Both the position numbers and the translations under genes were made by a program. Shown one piece after another: positions 33,603-41,827 of a stretch of 64,000 nucleotides of DNA (within the stretch, counting starts at the first letter, position 1; each line of letters starts with the position of its first letter). The stretch is from an uncultured Bacillota bacterium (lineage in GTDB: Bacteria > Bacillota_I > Bacilli_A > RFN20 > CAG-288). The stretch covers positions 156,280 to 220,279 of the forward strand of contig CASGEC010000004.1 of NCBI GenBank assembly GCA_949300365.1. Reading direction: 5' to 3'. Under the pieces are notes generated by a model, which worked only from the letters and a program-made list of their open reading frames with translations, did no database searches and was not told where the DNA came from.

Positions 33603-34823
33603 TCACTCGACGGGTATGTCCGTTTTATTGTCCTGATTCTCTTTCGGCGTATCCGGAAGGCTGATGGAACGGAGACTGCTTTCGATCATCCTTGTGCGGA
33701 CGCCGATGAGGTCCTCAAGCCGGTTTCTTGTCTGGTCAAGGCTCTTCAAGGCAGAAGAGAGGACCTCTGCGAACTTTCCGAATTCCTGCTTCACCTTCCC
33801 CAAAAGGGCGTGGACTTCACTGGTCTTCCTTTCGATGGCGAGGGTCTTGAAACCCATGGAGAGGGCATTGAGGAAGGCGGAAAGGGTGGAAGGGCCGGAG
33901 AGGACGACGTGGTATTTCTGCTGGCAAAGGGAGAGCAGATCCAGGGAGAGGGCTTCCTCGTAGAGGCTTTCCATCGGGAGAAAGAGGACGGCGAAGTCTG
34001 TCGTGTTGGGAACGTCGATGTATTTCACTTGGATATCCTTGGCAAAGGAAAGAAGGCGAAGGCGGAGCTGTTTCCGGCACGCCTCCACCTTTTCCTTGTC
34101 CCCTTCTTTCCGTGCGGAGAGCACGTCTTCGTAGGCAGAGAGCGGGAACTTGCTATCGATAGGAAGATAGACCTTCTTGTCGTCTTTTCCAGGAAGGAGG
34201 ATGGCAAATTCCACGTTGTCGCGGCTGTTTCTCTTCGTGGCGACGTTGCATTCGTATTGCTCTGGCGCCAGGATGTCCTTGAGGATGTTTCCAAGCTGGA
34301 TCTCCCCGAGGATTCCCGTCGTCTTGACGTTGTTCAGGACATGCTTGAGGGAGGAAACGTCCTGCCCGATACGCGTCATTTCGCCGACGGCCTTGTAGAC
34401 GCCGCTCAATTGGTCGCTGACGCTCTTGAAGGAAGAGGCCAGTCTCTCGTCCAAGGCTTTCTGGAGTTTCTCGTCGACCATGGAACGGATTTCGGAAAGC
34501 TTTTCCTCCTGTGTCTTATTAAGGCTCTGAAGGGTCTTATCCAAGGTAGCCAGATTGTCGCGCAATGTCTTGTCGGCATTTTCCAAGGAAAGCCGCTCTT
34601 CCTTTTCGAGGTTCTCCAAACGCAGGGAGATCGTCGACTCGAAGGCTTTCAGGTTTTGCGAGATAAGTTCCTGCGTCTTCGTCAAGCTCTCTTTGAGAAC
34701 GAGAATGTCGGCCGAGCTATCGCTTTTACTCCCCTTCTTTCGTATCGAAACAATAAGAAGGATAAGGGCAAGAAGGGAAAGGAACGAAAGGACAATCGAA
34801 AGGATGATCAGGATCGTTTCCAT
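33603..34823 (-). CDS. rmuC: RmuC-type DNA recombination protein
   Basis: A 406-residue RmuC protein: N-terminal membrane helix (about residues 5-25), long coiled coil (about 40-160), then the nuclease-like RmuC domain with GILGEIQLGNIL, LPIDSKFPLSAYE and VLFLPMESLYEEAL. Family members limit chromosome rearrangements at inverted repeats. It lies 29 nt from the aminopeptidase gene. Confidence 0.92.
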   Translation of the reverse strand: METILIILSIVLSFLSLLALILLIVSIRKKGSKSDSSADILVLKESLTKTQELISQNLKAFESTISLRLENLEKEERLSLENADKTLRDNLATLDKTLQSLNKTQEEKLSEIRSMVDEKLQKALDERLASSFKSVSDQLSGVYKAVGEMTRIGQDVSSLKHVLNNVKTTGILGEIQLGNILKDILAPEQYECNVATKRNSRDNVEFAILLPGKDDKKVYLPIDSKFPLSAYEDVLSARKEGDKEKVEACRKQLRLRLLSFAKDIQVKYIDVPNTTDFAVLFLPMESLYEEALSLDLLSLCQQKYHVVLSGPSTLSAFLNALSMGFKTLAIERKTSEVHALLGKVKQEFGKFAEVLSSALKSLDQTRNRLEDLIGVRTRMIESSLRSISLPDTPKENQDNKTDIPVE

Positions 34824-34870
34824 AATGCTTCCTCCTAACCCTCATTATAGTCGGGCGGAAGCGGCTTTTC

Positions 34871-35602
34871 TCATTTGCCCTTTTCTTCCAATCCTTCCGT
34901 GAGGCTATCGTGAAGGCTCTCCTTCCTCCTTCCCATGAGGTCGGAGAAGAACTTGTTGTCCTTCAGGATACGGAAGAAGAGCGTGTTGAAGAGAATCTCG
35001 TATAGAGCCAGGATCAAGGCACATTTCAGAAGATTGAACGGAATATAGACGACAAAGATAATGGCAGCATAGCCATAGCTGACGCCAAGCATTTCCCCAA
35101 GCATCTCCTCAACGGCAACGACGGCCCCGGAATCAAAGCAGGTCGTATAGCCAAGTCCAAGGTAGCTCGGCGTGATGAAAAGATAGTTCAGCAAGGTCAT
35201 GACAATGGTGACAAAGAGAGCGATGACAACATAGCCGAGAAGACGGAAAGGGAAACCCTTCTTGAAAAGATGAAGAAGATGGCTTGTCACGAAGATCCCC
35301 AAGAGATAAAGCATTGAGGAAATAAAGGCAGCCAAGTCTCCGATATAAAGGGCTGTTCCGACAGTAGAGCTAGTCGGCATGATGAGAAGATGGAGAAGCG
35401 TCTTGATGAAACCGACACAGAAAGCGCCCGGAAAGCCAGTCAGAACGTAGGCGATGACGACCGTCAAGTCACTGACCTCGATTTCGCACCAGGCCGCGAA
35501 AGGATAGGGAAACTTGACATAGAGCATGAGGACGACACCAAGAGCGGACAAGAGGGCGACGATGGCCATCCTGTAGACGACAAGCGACGACTTTCTTCTC
35601 AT
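34871..35602 (-). CDS. ribU: Riboflavin ECF transporter S component
   Basis: A 243-residue integral membrane protein of the RibU type: about six helices, with the conserved FPYPFAAWCEIEVSDL and GFPGAFCVGFIKTLLHLL segments. It imports riboflavin together with shared EcfA/EcfT energising subunits, which are not in the window. The FMN riboswitch directly upstream makes the substrate assignment strong. Imported riboflavin would supply FMN/FAD for RnfC, RnfD, RnfG and the ApbE reaction. The ribosome site AAAGGAGG lies inside a hairpin eight nt before the ATG. Confidence 0.92.
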   Translation of the reverse strand: MRRKSSLVVYRMAIVALLSALGVVLMLYVKFPYPFAAWCEIEVSDLTVVIAYVLTGFPGAFCVGFIKTLLHLLIMPTSSTVGTALYIGDLAAFISSMLYLLGIFVTSHLLHLFKKGFPFRLLGYVVIALFVTIVMTLLNYLFITPSYLGLGYTTCFDSGAVVAVEEMLGEMLGVSYGYAAIIFVVYIPFNLLKCALILALYEILFNTLFFRILKDNKFFSDLMGRRKESLHDSLTEGLEEKGK

Positions 35603-35609
35603 AAGAAAA

Positions 35610-35630
35610 GCCTCCTTTCTTCAGGGAGGC
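35610..35630 (-). promoter_or_regulatory. Hairpin hiding the ribU ribosome site
   Basis: On the minus strand GCCTCCCT pairs with AAAGGAGGC; the second arm contains the ribosome site. The T-rich bases that follow could also make it a terminator. It is the likely output of the FMN riboswitch upstream. Confidence 0.7.
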
Positions 35631-35657
35631 CTCGTGTTTTCCAAAAAACGATGCCTG

Positions 35658-35765
35658 ACTTCTTTCATCCAGCCTTTACTGTCGCCTCCGGAATCACACC
35701 GGATCGTGGAACCAAGTTCCTCGCGGGGTATACCGCCGAGTGGGAATCTCACCCAACCCTGAAGT
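35658..35765 (-). promoter_or_regulatory. FMN riboswitch (RFN element)
   Basis: All conserved blocks are present in order on the minus strand: ACTTCAGGGTTGGGTGA, ATTCCCACTCGGCGGTA, a variable arm, GATCCGGTGTGATTCCGG, CGACAGTAAAGGCTGGATGA and the closing AAGAAGT that pairs with the start. FMN binding would reduce ribU expression. Confidence 0.96.
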
Positions 35766-36194
35766 CGAAATTATCTTAACAGGAAAGGAGGGTCATGTAA
35801 ACAGAGGAGTGGAATATGGCTCAAAAAGAGGGCAAAGATTTCTTGGTCATTTTATTGAAGACAAACAATTCCTTTTTTTATTAATGGGTGGTTAAACATA
35901 AAATAATTAAATAATAACATAAGGAATAAGATAATTTGAATCTTTAAAGGTTTTCTAAAATGATTGAACTATCTCCCGTACCTTTCTTTGTCCATGCTAT
36001 GCAGTGTGAAGATTTCCTTCCTTTTATTCGTGAAAAAACTCCTGGAGGAGTGACTCTTTGTAATCAACTTGGCATTAGACTTTTCCCTTCTCTTAGTGCC
36101 TGTTCTAGTTGCCGTTAAGGAACCATTTTGGGAAGATGACTTTCCCGGACTTTAAAACCGCATATGGAAAAGATACACAATAGAAGAAATTCGC
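35766..36194. other. AT-rich intergenic region with one weak small frame
   Basis: About 430 bases of clearly AT-richer DNA between ribU and serine dehydratase. A 52-codon plus-strand frame (35960-36118) has an AAAGG site nine nt before its ATG, but its codon use differs from all neighbours and the product (MIELSPVPFF...) resembles nothing I know; I give it about 0.2 as a gene. The ribU promoter should lie near the left end. Confidence 0.4.
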
Positions 36195-36200
36195 TATAAT
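36195..36200 (+). promoter_or_regulatory. -10 element abutting sdaA start
   Basis: TATAAT ends nine nt before the ATG at 36210 with no ribosome site between, predicting a leaderless mRNA. The -35 is weak. Confidence 0.5.
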
Positions 36201-36209
36201 GTACCTATC

Positions 36210-37424
36210 ATGAAATCTCTTCGAGAATTGCTTATCCTTGGACCGGGTCCTTCCTCGAGCCATACCATCGGTCCATTCCGCATTTGCAAGGACTTCCTTA
36301 AGGAACATGGTAAGGAGGGTCTTTCCCAAGTGGCTGTCACTTTACATGGCTCTCTTGCCTTGACGGGGCGTGGCCATGGAACGGACGAGATCGTCCGGAA
36401 GGCCTTTTCCGGCTATCCTGTCGAGGTCCTCTTTGACGATGCCCTTGTCAAGGGAATGCATCCCAATACGATGACAATCGATGCCAAGACCTCGGATGGA
36501 AAGACGCTTTCGGAGAGCTATGTCTCTATCGGGGGCGGGGCTTTCCGCAAGGCAGATAGTGTCTATGTGCCGAAGGATATCTACCCCTTCTCCACATTCG
36601 ATGGGATGAAGGCCTATCTCAAAGAGAAGAAGACCGAGGATATCCTCAGCGTCATCCTTGAAGTCGAAGGAAAAGATATTCTCGACTATACCATGGAGCT
36701 TCTTGAACATTCCTTCCATACAATCGAGGAAGGCCTTCGGGAGGAATCCGTCCTTCCGGGACCTCTGCATCTGGATGCCGTCAGCGGTAGGATTCGTAAG
36801 CAGGCTCTAAGTACGGAAAGGGTGGAGGATCGGAGGATGCTTCTTTTGGCATCCTATGCCTATGCCACAAGCGAGGAAAACGCCAGGGGCAAGGAAGTCG
36901 TCACGGCACCAACATGTGGCGCAAGCGGCGTCGTTCCCTCCGTCCTTTATTATGAATGGCGCTCCCATAGACGGAAAAAGGCGGACTTGGCCAGGGCCTA
37001 TCTCGTCGGGGGACTGGTCTGCGACTTCATCAAGGAGAATGCTGCCGTTTCGGGAGCGATGTATGGCTGCCAGGCGGAAATCGGATCGGCTGCCTCCTTT
37101 GCCGCTTCTTCCCTTGCCTACCTTGATCACCTTTCCATCTTCCAGATCGAATATGCTGCCGAGGTGGCGATGGAGCATTTCCTGGGCTTGACCTGTGATC
37201 CTGTTGACGGCTATGTCCAGGTTCCCTGCATCGAAAGGAATGCCATGGCTGCTATCCATGCCTATGCCTCCTATCTTTTCAGCAAGGATATCGCCCCGCA
37301 CCGGAAGAACCGCGTAAGCTTTGACAACGTCGTCCGGGCCATGAAGGAAACCGGTCAGGAACTGCCTCAGGACCTGAAGGAGACTTCCTTGGGCGGATTG
37401 GCCAAGATCCTAAGAAGCTGCTAG
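36210..37424 (+). CDS. sdaA: L-serine ammonia-lyase (single-chain, Fe-S)
   Basis: A 404-residue single-chain L-serine dehydratase that converts serine to pyruvate and ammonia using an oxygen-sensitive 4Fe-4S cluster. The N-terminal beta domain has GPGPSSSHTIGP; the alpha domain has cluster cysteines in APTCGASGV (about residue 234), YGCQAEIGSAAS (about 290) and VQVPCIERN (about 340). Slightly shorter than the E. coli enzymes (about 455). Fits an amino-acid-fermenting anaerobe. Confidence 0.93.
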   Translation: MKSLRELLILGPGPSSSHTIGPFRICKDFLKEHGKEGLSQVAVTLHGSLALTGRGHGTDEIVRKAFSGYPVEVLFDDALVKGMHPNTMTIDAKTSDGKTLSESYVSIGGGAFRKADSVYVPKDIYPFSTFDGMKAYLKEKKTEDILSVILEVEGKDILDYTMELLEHSFHTIEEGLREESVLPGPLHLDAVSGRIRKQALSTERVEDRRMLLLASYAYATSEENARGKEVVTAPTCGASGVVPSVLYYEWRSHRRKKADLARAYLVGGLVCDFIKENAAVSGAMYGCQAEIGSAASFAASSLAYLDHLSIFQIEYAAEVAMEHFLGLTCDPVDGYVQVPCIERNAMAAIHAYASYLFSKDIAPHRKNRVSFDNVVRAMKETGQELPQDLKETSLGGLAKILRSC

Positions 37425-37429
37425 TCCCT

Positions 37430-37458
37430 TTGAAATGACTCCCTTTCTGGCGTATGAT
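37430..37458 (+). promoter_or_regulatory. Promoter of bile salt hydrolase gene
   Basis: TTGAAA (37430-37435), 17-nt spacer, TATGAT (37453-37458); each box is one mismatch from consensus. Confidence 0.75.
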
Positions 37459-37481
37459 AGCCATGAAAAGGAGAAACGTTT

Positions 37482-38471
37482 ATGTGTACAGCAATAAGGA
37501 TCAAAAGCAAGGACACCTACTTTGGAAGGAATCTGGATCTCTCCTACTCTTTTGGCCAGGAAGTCATCCTGACGCACAGAAATCATCCTTTTTCCTTCAC
37601 CGACGGGACAAAGGTCGATTCCCATCCGGCCATCCTTGGGATCGGAACCATCGCAAACGGCTATCCGCTCTATGCCGATGCCTTCAACGAAAACGGTCTT
37701 GCTATCGCCGGCCTCAACTTCCCGGGGAATGCTTTTTTCTTCAAACCCGTGGAAGGAAAGACGAACGTCTCGCCTTTTGAGTGGATTCCTTATCTTCTTT
37801 CCCACGCGTCCACAATCGCTCAAGCCCGAGAAATCCTAAGGAGTCTCAATCTTGTCGACATTCCTTTCTCAAAAAGCCTCCCTTTGGCTCCTCTTCATTG
37901 GATTGTAGCCGACGACAAGGAAAGCATTGTTATCGAATCGCAGAAGGATGGTATTCATATTTACGATGATCCATTCGATGTGCTGACCAACAATCCACCT
38001 TTTCCTTTCCACAGCGAGAACATGCGCCGATATTTGAATCTCTCCGCCAAGGAAGAAAAGTCCCGCTTTGCCAAGGATCTGGATCTGACGCCCTTCTCCG
38101 TCGGTTTTGGTTCCCTTTTCCTTCCTGGGGACTACTCCAGTCCTTCCCGCTTCGTCAAGGCCTGCTTCCTTGCCAAGAACGTTCCTCTTTCCTTTGATGA
38201 CGAGATTGCTCAACAGCGTCTTTTCTTCCGTATCCTCCAAAGCGTTTCCTTCCTTCCGGGAGCGGTCATCAATCCGGATGGCACGACGGAAAGGACGCTT
38301 TATTCCTCGTGCATGAACCTCTCCAAAAAGACCTATGCCTATCAGAGCGAGAACGACGCCACCACGACCCTTGTTTCCATGGATGACTATGACCTGGATG
38401 GAAAAGAACTCCTTCATGGTCCCCTTTCTTCCAAAGAATCCCTGGAAAGACAAAGGCTTGTTCTTGCCTAG
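37482..38471 (+). CDS. bsh: Bile salt hydrolase / choloylglycine hydrolase family
   Basis: A 329-residue Ntn hydrolase. After Met removal Cys2 (MCTAIR) is the nucleophile; the other active-site residues are present: Arg in FGRNLDLSY (about 16), Asp next to it, Asn in IAGLNFPG (about 79), Asn in VLTNNPPF (about 172) and Arg in PSRFVKA (about 226). GLNFP at the position where penicillin acylases usually have Tyr favours bile salts. No signal peptide, so cytoplasmic. It removes glycine or taurine from bile acids, which places the host in a vertebrate gut. AAAAGGAG precedes the start. Confidence 0.88.
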   Translation: MCTAIRIKSKDTYFGRNLDLSYSFGQEVILTHRNHPFSFTDGTKVDSHPAILGIGTIANGYPLYADAFNENGLAIAGLNFPGNAFFFKPVEGKTNVSPFEWIPYLLSHASTIAQAREILRSLNLVDIPFSKSLPLAPLHWIVADDKESIVIESQKDGIHIYDDPFDVLTNNPPFPFHSENMRRYLNLSAKEEKSRFAKDLDLTPFSVGFGSLFLPGDYSSPSRFVKACFLAKNVPLSFDDEIAQQRLFFRILQSVSFLPGAVINPDGTTERTLYSSCMNLSKKTYAYQSENDATTTLVSMDDYDLDGKELLHGPLSSKESLERQRLVLA

Positions 38472-38569
38472 GAAACGATTTTCCAATCCTGAGAGCGGAA
38501 ATCCCATCGGCCTTTTGTGGCAATCGAGAGTATGGTAAAATAAAAGCCAAAAAGGGGGCTCAAGGATAT

Positions 38570-39088
38570 ATGAACGACGCATTCGTTTGGATCACTCCGG
38601 TTCTGGAAGACGCTGCCTCGGCACCCTTTGAGCAATACATGTTCATCGTCTGGCTTGGTATTCTCATCATTGCCGTCATCATCGAGCTTGCGACAACGGA
38701 ACTTCTTTCCGTCTGGTTTGCTGGTGGTGCTATCTTGGCCCTGATCGTTTCCCTTATTCCGGGAGCTCCCTTCTGGTCGGAAATCATCGTCTTTGCCATC
38801 GGTTCTTTGATTCTTCTCCTACTTATCCGTCCCTTTGCCAAGAAGAGACTGATGAAGGACAAGCCCGACATCCGCTTCAACGTCGATGACATGATCGGAA
38901 AGAAAGCCACGGTCACCAAGAGGATCACCGAACTGGAACGAGGCGAGATTCTCTACCACGGCGTTCTCTGGACGGCGGAATCGAAGGATGGAAAGACGCT
39001 GGAAAAAGATAGCATCGTCGTGATCCTCGGCATCGAAGGCAACAAGGTCCTGGTCGGGAAGGCACCTGAAGACAACAAGGAGGAATAA
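38570..39088 (+). CDS. NfeD-family membrane protein
   Basis: A 172-residue NfeD-like protein: two or three helices in the first 95 residues and a C-terminal OB-fold (about 108-165: MIGKKATVTKRI ... GVLWTAES ... VVILGIEGNKVLVG). NfeD proteins partner SPFH/stomatin proteins in membrane microdomains, and the next gene is one, five nt downstream. Confidence 0.9.
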   Translation: MNDAFVWITPVLEDAASAPFEQYMFIVWLGILIIAVIIELATTELLSVWFAGGAILALIVSLIPGAPFWSEIIVFAIGSLILLLLIRPFAKKRLMKDKPDIRFNVDDMIGKKATVTKRITELERGEILYHGVLWTAESKDGKTLEKDSIVVILGIEGNKVLVGKAPEDNKEE

Positions 39089-39093
39089 AGAAT

Positions 39094-40084
39094 ATGGAAT
39101 CCTGGATTATCGCACTGATCGTCGCCGGTATCGTCGTTCTTGTCCTCGTCATCATTCTTGTCTGCTCCATCAAGATCGTTTCCCAGACGGACAAGTACAT
39201 CATCGAGCGTCTTGGTGCCTACTACAAAACCTGGGACACGGGTATATATGCTCGTCCCCTTCTTTGATCGTGTCGAGCAGGTCGTCTCCATGAAGGAGCA
39301 GGTCCATGACTTCGAACCCCAGCCGGTCATCACCAAGGACAATGTCACGATGCAGATCGACTCCGTCGTCTTTTTCACCGTCACCGATCCGAAGCTTTAT
39401 ACCTATGGCGTCGTCGACCCTCTTGGAGCCATCGAAAACCTCGCTTCCACGACCCTGCGCAACATCATCGGTGAGCTCGACCTCGACCAGACCCTCACAA
39501 GCCGTGACATCATCAACTCCAAGATGCGGAGCACGCTGGATGAAGCGACCGATGCCTGGGGCATCAAGGTCAACCGCGTCGAAGTCAAGAACATCCTTCC
39601 GCCGAAGGACATCCGCGATGCCATGGAAAGACAGATGCGCGCCGAGCGTGAGAAGAGGGAAAAGATCCTTCTTGCCGAAGGCACCAAGCAGTCCGCCATC
39701 CTCATCGCCGAAGGTAACAAGGAAGCCAGCATCCTCAACGCCGAAGCCGAAAAGCAGGTCAAGATCAAGAACGCGGAAGGACAGGCCCAAGCCATCCTGA
39801 GCATCAAGGAAGCGGAAGCCAAAGGTATCGTCATGACGCGCGAGGCCGAGGCCCAGGGTCTTAGGGCAATCAAGGAAGCGCAGGCCGACAATGCCGTCTT
39901 GACCCTCAAGTCCTTTGAAGCTCTCGCCAAGGTCGCAGATGGCAAGGCGACGAAGCTGATCATCCCTTCCAAGGTAAGTGACCTTGCAAGCCTAGCAAAC
40001 GTCATCAAGGAAAGCCTTACGGACGTCCCTTCTTCTGACGAAAGCACACAAGAAGCAACGACGGAAGAAAAGAAAGCGAAGTGA
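39094..40084 (+). pseudogene. SPFH/stomatin gene with a frameshift
   Basis: The protein is a slipin/stomatin (band 7) homologue: N-terminal helix (ESWIIALIVAGIVVLVLV), YIIERLGAYYKTWDTG, then DNVTMQIDSVVFFTVTDP and a long Glu/Ala/Lys coiled coil. The correct ATG is 39094. After GGT at 39241 the frame shifts: the run TATATA at 39243-39248 leads the first frame to a stop at 39265, while homologous sequence (MLVPFFDRV) continues in the next frame to 40084. One more TA would restore an uninterrupted protein of about 330 residues. Confidence 0.8.
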
Positions 40085-40327
40085 TTCTGGCTTCGCCCTA
40101 CTTTGTCCAACAAGAGGAGTTCATACAGCAGCTGCCAGATATAGTTGGGTAAATTTTTATCGAGACAACTCATTTTGCTCCGACTTTTTCACCGACATCC
40201 GGTTCCTAGACACTTCTAGGAAGCATGAAAGTCTGTTCCACAAGGAACCTTAGCTGTCCATGAACGTTACCCTTGGTGATAAGAAAACCCTGATTCACTG
40301 CTACTCCCAGATTTCCTTCTCGCCATG

Positions 40328-40357
40328 AAAAAAGCCTGACCCCCGTATGTCAGGCTT
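40328..40357 (-). terminator. Terminator of tRNA-Leu
   Basis: AAGCCTGAC, eight-nt loop, GTCAGGCTT followed by six T residues on the minus strand. Confidence 0.9.
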
Positions 40358-40368
40358 GATGACGATAA

Positions 40369-40455
40369 TGGTGCCCGAAGCCGGACTCGAACCGGCACGG
40401 TATCACTACCATTGGATTTTGAGTCCAACGCGGCTACCGATTACGCCATTCGGGC
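40369..40455 (-). tRNA. tRNA-Leu (CAA)
   Basis: An 87-nt tRNA with acceptor stem GCCCGAA/TTCGGGC, encoded CCA, anticodon loop CTCAAAA (CAA), an extra-long variable arm as expected for leucine, and T-loop GGTTCGAGTCC. Confidence 0.96.
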
Positions 40456-40507
40456 AAAGATAGGCGTTGGATAGTCTATCATCTTCCGTAAGGGATTTCA
40501 AATGGAA

Positions 40508-41827
40508 TCACTCGGCTTCGTCCTTGTCCTCCTCTTCCTTGATGGGGGTGACGAGGATCTTTTCGACGGCGGCGTTCTTGTCGACGGCAAGGACCTTGAT
40601 TTCGAGGTTCTCAAAGCGGCAGGTATCGCCGACGTTGGCGAAATGGTCATCGAGCAGTTCGATGATATAGCCGCCTATGGTGACATATTCGGTATCGGTC
40701 TTCTCGTAGTCGATATGGAAGAGGTCGCAGAAGTCTTCCAAGGTCAAGGAACCATCGACGATATAGGAACCATCCTTACGCCGGATATAGGGGCGCTCGG
40801 GATCGTCCTTTTCATCCCAGATCTCGCCGACGATTTCCTCGAGGATGTCTTCCATGGTGATCAGGCCTTCGACACCGCCATACTCATCCATGACGAGGGC
40901 AAAATGCCTCTTCTGCTTCTTGAAGGCCTTGAGGATGTCGTTGATCTCCGTCGAGCGGGGGAAACGGAGCGGCTTTTGAAGAAGGTCGACAAGGGTGAAT
41001 TCCTCGCCCTTGATCTTCTTGGCCATGAGATAGCGGGTCTTGACATAGCCGATGATGTTGTCGATCGTTCCCTGATAGACGGGGACGCGGCTGAACTTGT
41101 ATGTCTTGGGGTCGTCGAGGATCTCTTCGAGGTCGTCGTCGATGTCGATGGCAAACATGTCCACGCGCGGCGTCATGACCTCGTAGGCCTCGGTATGGGT
41201 ATAGCGGATGGTCTCATGGAGGAGGGTTGCCTTCTCCTGGTCGACCATGCCCTGCTTCTCGATGCCTTCGACCATTTCATGGAGGTCATCCTCGCTGATC
41301 TCGATATCCTTGATGTTGGAAACAAGCGGCTTTGTCACCAGGGTACCGAAACCGGAGACGACATAGGTGATCGGAAGGGTCAGGCGGCTGAGGAAGAGAA
41401 TGATCCTGGAATAGAGGAGGCTGAGCTTGTAGTTGAAGATCTTGCCGAAGGACTTGGCGACGATCTCGCCGAAGACTATCTTGACCACCAAGCAGATGAT
41501 GGAGGCAACAAGACCCCAGGTCTCAGCCGTTTGCGTATCCGCACCGACAAAGATTCCGGCCAAGGTAACGCCTAAAAGGGTGGAGACGGAGTCCAAGCCC
41601 GCGTTGACCGTGTCGTTGAGAAGGAGGATGGTCGAGATGGTCCGGGAGTAGTCGTCCGTCAGGTGCTTGGCATCCCGAAGCATTTTCCTCTTCGGGTTCT
41701 TCTGGAAATCCGAGCCGAGCTTGAGGACGTCGACGCTTCCGTAGGCCATGTCGCTCGAGGAGAAGAAGAAGGAAAGGAGGATGAGGACGACAAGGGCGAT
41801 GGAATAACCGATGACTAGGCCGATCAT
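40508..41827 (-). CDS. CNNM/CorC-type transporter with CBS domains (second of pair)
   Basis: A 439-residue protein of the CNNM (DUF21) family: four-helix membrane domain (about 1-190), a CBS pair (about 210-335, with VMTPRVDMFAIDIDDD and DEYGGVEGLITMEDILEEIVG) and a C-terminal CorC/HlyC domain (about 350-430). Such proteins are linked to magnesium or cobalt efflux. It overlaps the preceding homologous gene by four bases (ATGA), so they are a duplicated pair and may form a heteromer. Confidence 0.9.
   Translation of the reverse strand: MIGLVIGYSIALVVLILLSFFFSSSDMAYGSVDVLKLGSDFQKNPKRKMLRDAKHLTDDYSRTISTILLLNDTVNAGLDSVSTLLGVTLAGIFVGADTQTAETWGLVASIICLVVKIVFGEIVAKSFGKIFNYKLSLLYSRIILFLSRLTLPITYVVSGFGTLVTKPLVSNIKDIEISEDDLHEMVEGIEKQGMVDQEKATLLHETIRYTHTEAYEVMTPRVDMFAIDIDDDLEEILDDPKTYKFSRVPVYQGTIDNIIGYVKTRYLMAKKIKGEEFTLVDLLQKPLRFPRSTEINDILKAFKKQKRHFALVMDEYGGVEGLITMEDILEEIVGEIWDEKDDPERPYIRRKDGSYIVDGSLTLEDFCDLFHIDYEKTDTEYVTIGGYIIELLDDHFANVGDTCRFENLEIKVLAVDKNAAVEKILVTPIKEEEDKDEAE

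Noticed and set aside
40085..40327. Possible insertion-sequence remnant after the SPFH gene
   Set aside because: Contains one small inverted repeat (TTCCTAG/CTAGGAA) but no transposase fragment, terminal repeats or target duplication.
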